Origin: Perspicuibacillus lycopersici
Lineage (GTDB): Bacteria > Bacillota > Bacilli > Bacillales > Caldibacillaceae
NCBI RefSeq assembly: GCF_025660475.1
Contig: NZ_JAOUSF010000005.1
Coordinates: 62,001 to 126,000, forward strand
Direction: 5' to 3'
Length of the DNA: 64,000 bases
The translations under genes and the position numbers were made by a program. This document shows positions 8,840 to 18,438 of the stretch, in pieces (within the stretch, counting starts at the first letter, position 1; each line of letters starts with the position of its first letter). The notes under the pieces were generated by a model. It worked only from the letters and a program-made list of their open reading frames with translations. It was not told the DNA's origin and did not search any database.

Positions 8840-9994
8840 TTGATTGCAAATATGCCACATGGCGGGAAACTAATGGAGCGGATAAATTTCACTGTTGAAA
8901 TAGATCCATTACAAAAAACAATAGAACTAAGTGAACAAGAATTAAGTGACTTAGAACTTCTGGCAAATGGAGCATATAGTCCCCTAGAAGGATTTATGGC
9001 AAAAGCAGATTATGAATCTGTCGTTCATTCCATGAGATTAGCTTCTGGAATACCATGGTCACTTCCAATTACATTAGCAGTCACCGAAAACGTAGCCGAA
9101 ACGCTTATCATTGGAGAAACAGTTAATTTAGCTTTCAACGGAATCGTATATGGGATTATGGAGCTAATAGAAATGTATTATCCGAATAAAAATATAGAAG
9201 CGGAAAACGTGTATTTAACGACAGATCACAAACATCCAGGCGTGAAAAAACTGTTCGACCGACCAAATGTCTATATTGCCGGACCCATTACAATGGTAAG
9301 ACGACCGCAGAAGCGCAATTTTCAAGCATATCACCTAGACCCAAAGGAAACTCGCAAAAAGTTTGTCGAATTAGGTTGGAAAACGATTGTTGGTTTTCAA
9401 ACACGTAATCCAGTTCATCGTGCCCATGAGTATATTCAAAAATCTGCACTTGAAATTGTCGATGGTCTCCTACTACATCCGTTAGTCGGAGAAACAAAGT
9501 CGGATGATATCCCTAGTGATATACGAATGCAAAGTTATTTTGTACTACTTGATCAATATTATCCTAACGATCGGGTGTTTTTATCTGTATTCCCTGCCGC
9601 TATGCGTTATGCTGGGCCAAGAGAGGCAATCTTCCATGCAATTGTACGGAAAAATTATGGATGTACTCACTTTATTGTCGGTAGAGATCACGCTGGTGTT
9701 GGAAATTACTATGGAACTTATGATGCACAAAAAATCTTCTCACATTTTGATAAGGATGAGATAGGAATACAACCACTATTTTTTGAGCATAGCTTTTATT
9801 GCAAAAAATGCGAAAACATGGCATCTGCAAAAACATGCCCACATGATCGACACGATCATGTCATTTTATCTGGAACGAAAGTTCGTGAAATGCTGAAAAA
9901 TGGAGAAAAGCCTCCAAAAGAATTTAGCCGTCCAGAAGTTGTTGATGTATTAATTAATGGTATGAACAAAAGCAATCCATCGATACAAGACTAG
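8840..9994 (+). CDS. sat: Sulfate adenylyltransferase (ATP sulfurylase)
   Basis: Forms APS from ATP and sulfate. The 384-residue homo-oligomeric type is recognised by [17 protein letters not shown] (the QxRN and HxxH nucleotide motifs), [13 protein letters not shown] and [13 protein letters not shown] zinc-ribbon-like C-x2-C-x9-C motif ([13 protein letters not shown]) precedes the end. TTG 8840-8842, right after GGGGAGGAAAA, fits best; the in-frame ATG at 8852 is 16 nt from the Shine-Dalgarno site. It follows cysH by 110 bp and precedes cysC by 60 bp. Confidence 0.94.
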   Translation: MIANMPHGGKLMERINFTVEIDPLQKTIELSEQELSDLELLANGAYSPLEGFMAKADYESVVHSMRLASGIPWSLPITLAVTENVAETLIIGETVNLAFNGIVYGIMELIEMYYPNKNIEAENVYLTTDHKHPGVKKLFDRPNVYIAGPITMVRRPQKRNFQAYHLDPKETRKKFVELGWKTIVGFQTRNPVHRAHEYIQKSALEIVDGLLLHPLVGETKSDDIPSDIRMQSYFVLLDQYYPNDRVFLSVFPAAMRYAGPREAIFHAIVRKNYGCTHFIVGRDHAGVGNYYGTYDAQKIFSHFDKDEIGIQPLFFEHSFYCKKCENMASAKTCPHDRHDHVILSGTKVREMLKNGEKPPKEFSRPEVVDVLINGMNKSNPSIQD

Positions 9995-10054
9995 GGAACA
10001 TCACCATTTAGCTCCCTTCCTAATTTTTACAAATATAAATAAAAGGGGGATATT

Positions 10055-10657
10055 ATGAGTATTCATTCAAATATTGTATGGCATGAATTAATGGTCTCCA
10101 AAAAAGATCGCCATATTCAAAACGGACACAAAAGTTGTGTCCTCTGGTTCACTGGATTATCAGGCTCTGGTAAATCAACATTAGCAAATGCAGTGGATTA
10201 TGAATTATTTAAAAATCACTATTATAGCTATGTACTGGATGGTGACAATATTCGCCACGGATTAAATAAGGATTTAGGTTTTCAGGAGTATGATCGAAAA
10301 GAAAATATTAGGCGAATTGGAGAAGTAGCAAAATTATTTGTCGATAGTGGAATCATTGTATCAACAGCTTTTATTTCTCCATTTCAGGAAGATCGGAATC
10401 GTATACGAGAGATGTTTGCACAAGATGAATTTATTGAAATATATCTCCAATGTCCGATACAAGTATGTGAAAAACGAGATCCAAAAGGTTTATATAGTAA
10501 AGCTAGAAAAGGAGAAATTCCCCACTTTACAGGTATTAGCTCTCCATATGAAAAACCACAAAATCCAGAAATCATCATAGACACCAATCAATTATCCATC
10601 CATCAATCTGTTCAAAAAGTTCTCGCATATTTAAAGGAAAAACAACTATTGCCGTAA
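10055..10657 (+). CDS. cysC: Adenylyl-sulfate kinase (APS kinase)
   Basis: Phosphorylates APS to PAPS. P-loop [15 protein letters not shown] at about residues 33-47, then [18 protein letters not shown] with the DGDN(V/I)R motif, a FISPF segment, and [14 protein letters not shown], all APS-kinase signatures. 200 residues, normal for the family. AAAAGGGGGA precedes the ATG. It is the last gene of the sulfur operon, followed by a strong terminator. Confidence 0.95.
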   Translation: MSIHSNIVWHELMVSKKDRHIQNGHKSCVLWFTGLSGSGKSTLANAVDYELFKNHYYSYVLDGDNIRHGLNKDLGFQEYDRKENIRRIGEVAKLFVDSGIIVSTAFISPFQEDRNRIREMFAQDEFIEIYLQCPIQVCEKRDPKGLYSKARKGEIPHFTGISSPYEKPQNPEIIIDTNQLSIHQSVQKVLAYLKEKQLLP

Positions 10658-10677
10658 TAAATTTTATTCAAATCTTA

Positions 10678-10716
10678 AGCTTGAGGGGTATATCCCTCAG
10701 GCTGCTTTCCCTTTTA
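10678..10716 (+). terminator. Intrinsic terminator of the comA-cysC operon
   Basis: A 10-bp stem (10678-10687 with 10694-10703, one G-T pair, 6-nt loop) is followed by GCTTTCCCTTTT. Confidence 0.85.
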
Positions 10717-10719
10717 CTG

Positions 10720-11340
10720 CTATTTTTTTCTCCAGGAAGGTGTTAAGAAAATTTTCACTTGCTGTAGTTTCAGCTCATAAATGTAATCAATGATATTGGA
10801 AGAAATAAACTGGCAAATAATTGCGTAGAATACAATTTTATAATCAATAACAATCGATGTTAATAAAAATATAAATAGATTAATTGCGAACATTACCTTT
10901 CCAGGATTCCATTGGCGATGATTCGCAATCATCAAAGCAGGTATGACCATTCCCCCACTGGAAGATCCAACTCGAATCAGTAAACCAACGCCTATTCCGA
11001 ATAAAATTCCGCCAAAAAGTATATCGAGACTAATATGTATATGTGGATGGATGAGACTTTGGCTAAAAAAACTAACGACAGTCGATGTAGTTGCAACAGA
11101 TAAAATTGTTTTGACCGTCCATGTAAAACCAAAATAATTTAGAGCGAAAATTAAAAAAACAGCATTTGAAAACCAGAGCCCTAAACCAAGTGGTAAATGA
11201 AAAAAATAATTTAATAAAATTGCTAAACCTGCTGCCCCTCCAGAAGGGATGGAATGTGGGAATAAAAATAATGACATTGCCACTCCTTGCACTGTGGCAC
11301 CAATAAATAAACTTACATACGTCAGCATAGTCCGATTCAT
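10720..11340 (-). CDS. YitT-family membrane protein (YitE-like)
   Basis: A 206-residue, roughly six-helix membrane protein of the YitT/YitE family (UPF0750-type). The family motif IPSGGAAGLAILLNY is at residues 30-45, with GSSSGGMVIPALM later. It lacks the C-terminal soluble DUF2179 domain found in longer members. It points toward the sulfur operon from the opposite strand and ends 63 bp from the cysC stop. B. subtilis yitE sits in the sulfolactate operon, so a shared role (possibly export or spore loading) is plausible but unproven. AAAGGA is 12 nt before the ATG, rather far. Confidence 0.85.
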   Translation of the reverse strand: MNRTMLTYVSLFIGATVQGVAMSLFLFPHSIPSGGAAGLAILLNYFFHLPLGLGLWFSNAVFLIFALNYFGFTWTVKTILSVATTSTVVSFFSQSLIHPHIHISLDILFGGILFGIGVGLLIRVGSSSGGMVIPALMIANHRQWNPGKVMFAINLFIFLLTSIVIDYKIVFYAIICQFISSNIIDYIYELKLQQVKIFLTPSWRKK

Positions 11341-11527
11341 TAATGGTAATTATCCTTTAGCACTAACAAATTTGCTTCCAATTCGTTCCCCTCCTAAGAC
11401 AACCCTTCTTGTCCATCATATGAGCAAAAATCGTAGAATATGATGACTAGCAAAAATTGATGAAAAGGTAAATTATCTTTGCATGATTTAAATCATTAGA
11501 AACTTTCTTTTCATAATTGAAACTTTT

Positions 11528-11628
11528 CGAAATATATTTCGTACTATTAGTTTATATAAGGATTTTTAAACGCTTCTCTGATAAAACGAAATAACCTATT
11601 TTAAGATTCCCTGATAAATTTGTATCAG
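11528..11628. promoter_or_regulatory. Two palindromes upstream of the small coiled-coil gene
   Basis: CGAAATATATTTCG (11528-11541) is a perfect 14-bp palindrome, and CTGATA - 6 nt - TATCAG (11611-11628) a perfect inverted repeat just before the ribosome binding site. Either could be an operator or a short RNA hairpin. No regulator is assigned. Confidence 0.3.
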
Positions 11629-11653
11629 TCACAATATAAAAGGAGGTAAATGT

Positions 11654-11890
11654 ATGGAGGATATTATTGCAATTGTTATGGCTTTATCAATACCAATTAT
11701 TATCCCTACTGTTGCAATTATTACGAGTCATAAAAGACAGCAGGCAGTAATAAAACAAAAGCTATTAAAGGAAGAATTAGCATTAGAAAAATTAAAGCAA
11801 GAAAACTTTTTACTCGAAACGGAAAAATTAAGGCTAGAATTAGAGAAAATGAAACAACTGGATTATTCACCAAAGCAAAAGCTATTATAA
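11654..11890 (+). CDS. Small membrane protein with cytoplasmic coiled coil
   Basis: A 78-residue protein with one N-terminal transmembrane helix (about residues 4-24, IIAIVMALSIPIIIPTVAII) followed by a Lys/Glu/Leu heptad-like coiled coil to residue 68. The architecture recalls PspB-type adaptor proteins, but I do not recognise the family. AAAAGGAGGT lies 6 nt before the ATG and an intrinsic terminator follows, so it is very probably a real, monocistronic gene. Possible roles are membrane-stress sensing or scaffolding of a partner protein. Confidence 0.78.
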   Translation: MEDIIAIVMALSIPIIIPTVAIITSHKRQQAVIKQKLLKEELALEKLKQENFLLETEKLRLELEKMKQLDYSPKQKLL

Positions 11891-11918
11891 TTTTTGTGAA
11901 TATTTATCTAACATAAAA

Positions 11919-11960
11919 AACAGCAAACATTCGTAACTGCAATGTCTGCTGTTTTGTTTA
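11919..11960 (+). terminator. Intrinsic terminator
   Basis: Stem of 12 of 13 pairs (11919-11931 with 11941-11953), 9-nt loop, followed by TTTGTTTATT. Confidence 0.8.
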
Positions 11961-12029
11961 TTGTATGCGGTTATTCCTTATCTGTGAATATTTTTTCATA
12001 AATGTACTTTTCCATTTGAGGATGAATCA

Positions 12030-12503
12030 TTATCCGCAATTTTTTAACGCATTTGTATATTCGATATACCATTTCTCCCATGCAGAATTACGATCAAACA
12101 TTTTTTCTGAAATTAATGCCTCGATTACATCTAGGCATACATGCCAGCCAGCTAAATCCTTAGCGGTATGTTCGGTAATGGTTTTAATTTTTTCGATAAA
12201 AATTAATTTACAGCCATACGCTTCTTCCGTCAATTCAAAGCGAACTAAATCATCCGCCCAAGTAAACTCTAATACTTCCTGTTTTTGGTAATCGGTGATT
12301 ACCATTTCTTCAAATGCCCCATTCCCCATATCAAATGTAATCAATCCACCATCACGTAATTGATCGATATGAAGCTCAGAAAACCATTGGCTTAATTTTT
12401 CATTTACTGTTAGCCAAGACCAAACCTCTTCAATGGGAGCTTGGAACTGTCTTTCAAATGTAGCGGTATATCCTTTACTAGTCTTTAGGATAACTCCATT
12501 CAT
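12030..12503 (-). CDS. SRPBCC / AHSA1-type domain protein
   Basis: A 157-residue START-like (Bet v1 fold) protein. The pattern FERQFQAPIEEVWSWLTVNEKLSQWF at residues 15-40 and LEFTWADDLVRFEL are typical of the activator-of-Hsp90-ATPase-homologue 1-like family, which binds small hydrophobic ligands. Function in bacteria is mostly unknown. AAAGGAGGA precedes the ATG. It follows the acetyltransferase gene by 47 bp on the same strand and may be cotranscribed. Confidence 0.85.
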   Translation of the reverse strand: MNGVILKTSKGYTATFERQFQAPIEEVWSWLTVNEKLSQWFSELHIDQLRDGGLITFDMGNGAFEEMVITDYQKQEVLEFTWADDLVRFELTEEAYGCKLIFIEKIKTITEHTAKDLAGWHVCLDVIEALISEKMFDRNSAWEKWYIEYTNALKNCG

Positions 12504-12550
12504 CGCAAATTCCTCCTTTTATTATCAGTTTTTCGCATTTTCTCTAATTG

Positions 12551-13309
12551 TTAATCAAAAAATAATTTAAAAGCTTCATATTTATATCCGATATATTGAT
12601 AATTTTGTTTTTTATACATTTCACGTGGGGTATCCTCCCCATCGGCTACTAAACAGATGGTGTGCTGTGGAAAGCGTTCCATTATAAATTTCTGCATATG
12701 ACTGCCAATGCCTTTTTTTTGGAAGCTATCTAACACAGTAAAGCTATCTATTTCGGCAATATCCTTGGATAAAAATACATCTACTGTACCAACTGGTTTT
12801 TCTTTATAATAAGCAATAATTTGTAATACGTTGTTATTTGCAAAATTTTGTTTATGTAGCATACTTTTTTGTGTTGCGAATTCTAGACCAAATTGACTAT
12901 CGATTTCAAATTGTAGCTGTAAATATTCTGTCAATGATTGGTTAGAGACGGCTTGGATAGAAATATCCGAGTTTACTGCAAGCGAAGGAAATTGATCCGG
13001 TTGGATGGAATAAAGCTCATAAAAACCAATTTCATATTGATCCGCTTGAAAATAATGTAATAGTTCATCCGTAGGCTTTTCGTTTTCCGGTAAATAAAAT
13101 TTCACATGGTTTTGCCCATATTTTTGATGGTAGGAACGTAAAAATAATGCTGTTTCTTCAAATTCCTGCACAGTAGGCATTTGCTTGAAATCAATATAGT
13201 TACTATCATACATAATCAGCATTTCAGGAAAATGAATATGCTTATACAATGTATTTTCATCGATTACTTTTCCGTATGAGTGTATATTGCTAAAGGTTAT
13301 CTTGTCCAT
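12551..13309 (-). CDS. GNAT-family N-acetyltransferase
   Basis: A 252-residue protein. Its C-terminal half is a GNAT domain: a beta-strand pair KPVGTVDVFLSKDIAEIDSFTVL followed by the acetyl-CoA pyrophosphate loop QKKGIGSHMQ, then VADGEDTPREMYKKQNYQYIGY. The N-terminal half is a diverged second GNAT-like unit without an obvious CoA loop. The acceptor is unknown. AAGGAGTAATT precedes the ATG. It ends a short divergent-free run downstream of pxpC (18 bp away), so it might share the pxp transcript. Confidence 0.85.
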   Translation of the reverse strand: MDKITFSNIHSYGKVIDENTLYKHIHFPEMLIMYDSNYIDFKQMPTVQEFEETALFLRSYHQKYGQNHVKFYLPENEKPTDELLHYFQADQYEIGFYELYSIQPDQFPSLAVNSDISIQAVSNQSLTEYLQLQFEIDSQFGLEFATQKSMLHKQNFANNNVLQIIAYYKEKPVGTVDVFLSKDIAEIDSFTVLDSFQKKGIGSHMQKFIMERFPQHTICLVADGEDTPREMYKKQNYQYIGYKYEAFKLFFD

Positions 13310-13327
13310 AATTACTCCTTATTTTTT

Positions 13328-14299
13328 CTAGCTATAGCTATTTCTCAATATATTACTTGCCTTAATAAATTTTTCTTTTTCTCTATAAAGCTTTTGTGCC
13401 TCTTCAACGGTAACTGCTTCAAAGCTAAGCTGCTCACCAGGACGTCTTTGCACAACATAAGGTAAATCTACCGTTATAACGGTTGCGATTCTTGGAAATC
13501 CCCCAGTTGTTTGCCGGTCTGCAAGCAATATGATTGGATCTCCATTACCAGGTACTTGGATCGTTCCAGGCATAATTGCATCAGAAAGGATATCCGCACG
13601 GCCATCCATATGTCCCAATGTTGGTCCCTTTAAACGATAGCCCATCCGATCAGAGGTAGTAGTTAATTCAAATTCCTCCGATAAAAAAGTCTGAATCGCT
13701 TCTTTTGTAAAATGAAGAAGATCTGGACCAACGATGACGCGTATTTTTCGTTCGGTTTGATAATTCGGTAAAAACATTGGTGGCACTCGTTTGCTAATAA
13801 ATTTTTTATTTGAATAATCTATTGATCTACCTAATATAACATCATTCTTTTTAAGCGCTCGACCGTGAAATCCTCCTAAATTAGCCCTCATATAGGTTGA
13901 CCTACTTCCCATTACGACAGGTACGTCTATTCCGCCTGCAACCGCAAGATAAGTATACATTCCATACTTTGGCTGACCAAACGATAATAATTGGCCAGCC
14001 TTTGCTCGAAGGGACTTCCACATAGGAAAATGCTGTGCATCTATTTGTGCTGAAAAATCCGCTCCTGTTAATGCTATGACACAATCTTGAAGAATCTGTA
14101 TTTCCAATCCGCCTTGGGTAATTTCGAGTACTGATGCATTCCGATCATTTCCTACAAGAATATTTGCAATTTGAAGAGCATAGCTATCCATCGCACCAGA
14201 GACGCCGACACCATAGCGCTGATAACCAAATCTCCCTAAATCTTGAACAGTAGTTGATAAACCAGGTTTGATTATTCGAAAAAGCTCACAATGTATCAT
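13328..14299 (-). CDS. pxpC: 5-oxoprolinase subunit C (KipA-type)
   Basis: Part of the ATP-dependent PxpABC 5-oxoprolinase, which opens 5-oxoproline to glutamate. The 323-residue protein begins IIKPGLSTTVQDLGRFGYQ-like, with GVSGAMDSYALQ, and later PGTIQVPGNGDPIILLADR and TTGGFPRIATV, all hallmarks of the biotin-dependent carboxyltransferase-like/KipA family. AGGGAAAA lies just before the ATG. Last of the three pxp genes. In B. subtilis, KipA also counteracts KipI, the inhibitor of sporulation kinase KinA. Confidence 0.94.
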   Translation of the reverse strand: MIHCELFRIIKPGLSTTVQDLGRFGYQRYGVGVSGAMDSYALQIANILVGNDRNASVLEITQGGLEIQILQDCVIALTGADFSAQIDAQHFPMWKSLRAKAGQLLSFGQPKYGMYTYLAVAGGIDVPVVMGSRSTYMRANLGGFHGRALKKNDVILGRSIDYSNKKFISKRVPPMFLPNYQTERKIRVIVGPDLLHFTKEAIQTFLSEEFELTTTSDRMGYRLKGPTLGHMDGRADILSDAIMPGTIQVPGNGDPIILLADRQTTGGFPRIATVITVDLPYVVQRRPGEQLSFEAVTVEEAQKLYREKEKFIKASNILRNSYS

Positions 14300-14335
14300 G
14301 TTTTTCCCTACTTTTTTTCTATATTCTTATGAAAA

Positions 14336-15109
14336 TTACCTTTTATTGGAGGCTATTGCTTCTATATGAATATCCTCCTGCTCGAGATAGGTATGTAGTA
14401 TTTTAACAAAGGCTAACGTTGTTGGTGCATCCCCATGAATGCAAACACTATCTGCCTTTATGGAAATGTCTTCTCCCCCTAACGATAGAACCTTTCCCTC
14501 TCGGATCATTCGAATGACCCGGATTGCAACCTCTTGATCATTTTGAATCAATGCTCTTGGATTGCTTCTCGGTGTTAATGAACCATCCTTTTGATAGGAG
14601 CGGTCTGCAAACACTTCCTCTGCCACCTGTAATCCATGTTGCCTTCCTAGTCGAGTAAGTATGCTTCCTGACAATCCATATAAAATAAGTTTGGCATCCA
14701 TATCGCAAACCGCTCGAACAATTGCCTCTGCAATATTTTCATCCTTTGCGGCCATATTATAGAGGGCACCATGAGGTTTTACATGATGCAGCTTGCCTCC
14801 CAGTACCTGAGCAAATGACTGTAGTGCCCCCATTTGATAGAGCATCAGATTATACACCTCGTTTGGTGTAATTTGCAGTTCTCTTCTGCCAAAACCAATA
14901 ATATCCTGGAACCCGGGGTGTGCACCGATTGCAATATTATTTTCAACTGCCATTTTGACAGTTTCATACATAATATTATGATCACCAGCATGATAACCAC
15001 AGGCAATATTTGCAGAAGTAATATATTTCATTACTTTGGCATCTTGTCCTTTTATATAGGTACCAAAACTTTCCCCTAGATCACAATTAATATCAATCGA
15101 TAAGGTCAT
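14336..15109 (-). CDS. pxpA: 5-oxoprolinase subunit A (LamB/YcsF family)
   Basis: The 257-residue catalytic-type subunit of PxpABC. Diagnostic sequence: DINCDLGESFGTY at the N-terminus, SANIACGYHAGD, GAHPGFQDIIGFGRRE and VKPHGALYN. The order on the transcript is pxpB-pxpA-pxpC with gaps under 40 bp. The enzyme removes 5-oxoproline, a spontaneous glutamine damage product. Confidence 0.95.
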   Translation of the reverse strand: MTLSIDINCDLGESFGTYIKGQDAKVMKYITSANIACGYHAGDHNIMYETVKMAVENNIAIGAHPGFQDIIGFGRRELQITPNEVYNLMLYQMGALQSFAQVLGGKLHHVKPHGALYNMAAKDENIAEAIVRAVCDMDAKLILYGLSGSILTRLGRQHGLQVAEEVFADRSYQKDGSLTPRSNPRALIQNDQEVAIRVIRMIREGKVLSLGGEDISIKADSVCIHGDAPTTLAFVKILHTYLEQEDIHIEAIASNKR

Positions 15110-15146
15110 ATATATTCTCCTTTATTCACGATGATAGTTTCTTATA

Positions 15147-15863
15147 TTAATAGTCTCTAATAATATAAGAATAGGTACCCTTTTCTACTTCTTTTTCCAG
15201 TTTTCTATAATCGGAGGAATCTACTTGCACGAATTTTATAAAATTACCTGCTTCTAATAAAAACGGATGTTCATTTGTTGGATCAAATAGCTTTAATGGT
15301 GTGCGTCCAATAATCTGCCAGCCGCCAGGGGATGCTAATGGATAAATTCCTGTTTGTTCTCCGGCAATCCCAACAGATCCTGCAGGAGTGTTCATTCTTG
15401 GTTTAGAAAGTCTCGGGGTAGCTATTCTTTTTGACATTCCACCTAAGTAAGGAAATCCTGGAGTAAAACCAATCATGTAAATTAAATAATATGGCTGCGT
15501 ATGAATTGCAATTACCTCATCTTTTGAAAGTCCATTAAATTTAGCCACATAGGAAAGATCTGGTGCGTATTCCTCTTCGTAACAAGTTGGAATAATATGT
15601 AATTGTGCAGAAGGAAGTTTCATTTGCACTAATTTCTTTAATAAAATAGTCATACGTTTTTTTAACTCATGATAGGAAAGGATCGAAGAATCATAAATAA
15701 TGGTTATAGAGGTAAATGTTGGAATCCATTCCACTATACCTTGTGTATTCTCTTCCCTTAATAGCATTGAAAAACTGCGAATATATTGATTCGTTTTCGA
15801 TGAAATTGTTTTTCCAAAGCGAATACTTAAACCACTGTCGCCAAAAGGGTAAATTTGAAACAT
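15147..15863 (-). CDS. pxpB: 5-oxoprolinase subunit B (KipI-type)
   Basis: The 238-residue KipI-family protein, first gene of the pxp operon. Recognised by FGDSGLSIRFG near the start, GFTPGFPYLGGM, and PAGSVGIAGEQTGIYPLASPGGW, the cyclophilin-like conserved block. In B. subtilis the homologue doubles as an inhibitor of KinA autophosphorylation, linking nitrogen status and sporulation; whether this copy does is unknown. AAGGAGT precedes the ATG. No kipR-like regulator or nramp (ycsG) gene is adjacent, unlike B. subtilis. Confidence 0.94.
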   Translation of the reverse strand: MFQIYPFGDSGLSIRFGKTISSKTNQYIRSFSMLLREENTQGIVEWIPTFTSITIIYDSSILSYHELKKRMTILLKKLVQMKLPSAQLHIIPTCYEEEYAPDLSYVAKFNGLSKDEVIAIHTQPYYLIYMIGFTPGFPYLGGMSKRIATPRLSKPRMNTPAGSVGIAGEQTGIYPLASPGGWQIIGRTPLKLFDPTNEHPFLLEAGNFIKFVQVDSSDYRKLEKEVEKGTYSYIIRDY

Positions 15864-15939
15864 ACTAAAACTCCTTATTATTGAGAGAATTCTAATATCA
15901 TTTTACACTATTTAGTCTTAATTAACACGTTAAACTACG

Positions 15940-15974
15940 AAAAAAGACTACCTGCATTATGCAAGTAGTCTTTT
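15940..15974 (-). terminator. Intrinsic terminator of the LtaS-type gene
   Basis: Stem AAGACTAC / GTAGTCTT extended by TGCAT / ATGCA, followed on the minus strand by TTTTTT; 6 bp past the stop codon. Confidence 0.88.
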
Positions 15975-15979
15975 GACAA

Positions 15980-17941
15980 TTATTCGTTAGCTGAGTCGTC
16001 TTCTGCATCTTTTGAGTAATTATAAGCTGATGCATCTACTGGAGTAAATCCATCAGGTGTATAAAATCTCAATAAATCACCATTAACAACTTTGTCAGAT
16101 AGCAATAATTCGTATTCTGCTTTTTCTCTTAATTCTTTTGCTTCTTGTATTTTGGCTTCATCTTCTAGTACCAGCCCAGTTGTATTATCAAAGTACTTCC
16201 CATCTAAATAATCATATTTCGGACTCATAAATTCACCATTACGGAAAATGACAAGCTCATCATGATTTGGTGATAATAAATCAGAACCAAATTGTAAATA
16301 TTTTGATGTGTCAACACCTAGTAAATGAAGCACAGTAGGAAGTACATCCACTTGGCCACCATAAGTGTGAACAGTTCCGCCTTCTAAACCAGGGGAGTGA
16401 ATAATAAATGGTACTCGTTGTAAATTTGCACTTTCATATGAGCCAATTTCTTCATTCATTACTTTTTCCATTGCATTATTATGTGCTTCAGAAATACCGT
16501 AATGGTCACCGTACATTACAAATACTGTATTTTCATAAAGTCCAGCTTCTTTTAAATCATTGAAAAATTGTTCAAGCGCCTCATCTGCGTATCTAGCTGT
16601 TTGGAAGTAGTTATCAACAGATGCATCACCAGTTGAATGTTTTTCAATGGTAGTTAATGATTGATCAATTTTATATGGATAATGGTTTGCTACCGTAATA
16701 AATTTCGTATAGAACGGTTGCGGTAGTGTTTCTAACAATTCAACCGATTGATCGAAAAATGGTTTATCCATTAATCCATATTCTGCTAAATCATTGTCGT
16801 TTATATTGTAATAATTCGCATCGAAAAAGTTTTCATATCCAAAAGATTTATAAATAGTATTTCTATTCCAGAAACTACCTGCATTACCATGGAAAACAGC
16901 TGAAGTGTACCCTTGCTCCTGTGCTAAAATTGCTGGTGCTGATTGATATACATTTCTACTCTTCGTTATAAATGCTGCGCCTTGTGGCAATCCATACAAT
17001 GAGTTTTCAAGTAAAAACTCAGCATCCGCTGTTTTACCTTGTGCTGTTTGATGGAAGAAATTATCAAAATATAATGTATTGGAATCTTTAACCAATGAAT
17101 TTAAAAATGGTGTTACTTCTTCCCCATTTAGCTTATAATCGATTAAAAAGTTTTGCATAGACTCCAAATGTAAATAAACAACATTTTTACCTTTAAGCTT
17201 ACCGAAATATTCTACATTTGGTGCTGCATAGTTAGATTTAGTATAGTTAATTACTTCGGTTATATCATTACTGTCAGCGAAAACTCGTTGTGCAGATGCT
17301 TTTGTGCTTTCAACTGCGTCGTAAATCGTGTAATTATACATACCTAAATATTTCACGATGTAATTTCGGTCAAATCCACGAGTTAATAATTGTGGCCGAT
17401 CACCCTCTGCCAGACCTAAATTTAAAAAGGAAATACTTAATCCGATTAAATAAACGGCTGCAAGTTTTCGACGTGTAAAAGTACTTCTATCTACTTTCAC
17501 TACTTTAAACATTAAAAGTGCAATTAATATTAATAAGTCAATAAAGAATAAGAAATCTGTTGGGTGTAATAAGCTAGGAACACTAGTACTTACATCGCCA
17601 AAGTTTTGTGTTTGTAAAATTGTTGGTAACGTAATAAAGTCATTAAAAAATCTGTAATAAACCGCATTGGCAAATAACAGTAAAGATAGTATAAAATCAA
17701 TGATAATTAATGATATATATCTTTTTCTACCTTTAAATAAAAATGTAATCCCTAAAAATATTAAGGCTGACCCTAATGGATTGATGAATAAAAGAAAATT
17801 TTGTAAAAATCCTTCTACACCTAAGTCAAATTGCGTTAATTGTATGATGTATGTTTTTATCCAAAGGAAGAGTACAGCTAAAAAGAAAAAGGAAAAATAT
17901 TTATTAGAGAAGCTTTGTCCTTTTCGAATATTATTAGTCAT
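15980..17941 (-). CDS. ltaS: Lipoteichoic acid synthase-type membrane sulfatase-fold enzyme
   Basis: Transfers glycerol phosphate from phosphatidylglycerol to build lipoteichoic acid outside the membrane. Five N-terminal membrane segments (to about residue 175) precede the extracellular sulfatase-fold domain. Catalytic Thr304 is in AQGKTADAEF, with a metal ligand at Glu260 (LHLES) and VMYGDHYG near residue 480. A processing site may lie near AQRVFADS (residues 217-224). 653 residues, normal. Bacillus carries several paralogues (LtaS, YfnI, YqgS, YvgJ), so which role this one has is not fixed. Monocistronic, with AAGGTAGG before the ATG. Confidence 0.92.
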   Translation of the reverse strand: MTNNIRKGQSFSNKYFSFFFLAVLFLWIKTYIIQLTQFDLGVEGFLQNFLLFINPLGSALIFLGITFLFKGRKRYISLIIIDFILSLLLFANAVYYRFFNDFITLPTILQTQNFGDVSTSVPSLLHPTDFLFFIDLLILIALLMFKVVKVDRSTFTRRKLAAVYLIGLSISFLNLGLAEGDRPQLLTRGFDRNYIVKYLGMYNYTIYDAVESTKASAQRVFADSNDITEVINYTKSNYAAPNVEYFGKLKGKNVVYLHLESMQNFLIDYKLNGEEVTPFLNSLVKDSNTLYFDNFFHQTAQGKTADAEFLLENSLYGLPQGAAFITKSRNVYQSAPAILAQEQGYTSAVFHGNAGSFWNRNTIYKSFGYENFFDANYYNINDNDLAEYGLMDKPFFDQSVELLETLPQPFYTKFITVANHYPYKIDQSLTTIEKHSTGDASVDNYFQTARYADEALEQFFNDLKEAGLYENTVFVMYGDHYGISEAHNNAMEKVMNEEIGSYESANLQRVPFIIHSPGLEGGTVHTYGGQVDVLPTVLHLLGVDTSKYLQFGSDLLSPNHDELVIFRNGEFMSPKYDYLDGKYFDNTTGLVLEDEAKIQEAKELREKAEYELLLSDKVVNGDLLRFYTPDGFTPVDASAYNYSKDAEDDSANE

Positions 17942-18214
17942 AATCGCACCTACCTTCTAATCATTTATTATTACATAATTTTTTTCATTTGTATATACGC
18001 CTTTGGTACTAACGAAAACTATCATTCATTTATTCTATTTTATGTTGTTACGTATGATTCGGTAAAAAATAGAATATCTAATCATTTATTACTTCGCAAT
18101 GAAGTATTTTAACTTTTACTAGTATAATCCCTTTTATTAAAATGTCAAATATATTTTTTAGACTGCTGGTAGTATTACTATTTATTTTTTTGGATCCAGC
18201 TTTTTGTATGGTTT

Positions 18215-18335
18215 ATTCCTATTTATAAGTAGCTCCAGACTGAATACACGCCGCTTTCTTGCGTGGGTATCCCCGGTTATTCAGTCCGCTTAGCAGATCA
18301 TTCATTTATTCTTTAGCAAACAGTCTTTATCTAAT
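18215..18335. repeat. Degenerate dispersed repeat, family B, copy 2
   Basis: The 500-bp gap between the LtaS and GGDEF genes holds no gene. Within it, GACTGAATACAC (about 18238) also occurs at about 35202, and the end CTTTAGCAAACAGTC matches the CCTTTAGAAAACAGCC end of the copy near 42180. GC content is locally higher than in the flanks. Confidence 0.45.
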
Positions 18336-18438
18336 TTATAACGGAACCTTTCCCTTTATCTTCTTCGACATTTTTTTTATACCTCTGTTTTACTTGTTGT
18401 AAACCTTTTTCTTCTTCCTTATTGTTCCTGTTAACTTT

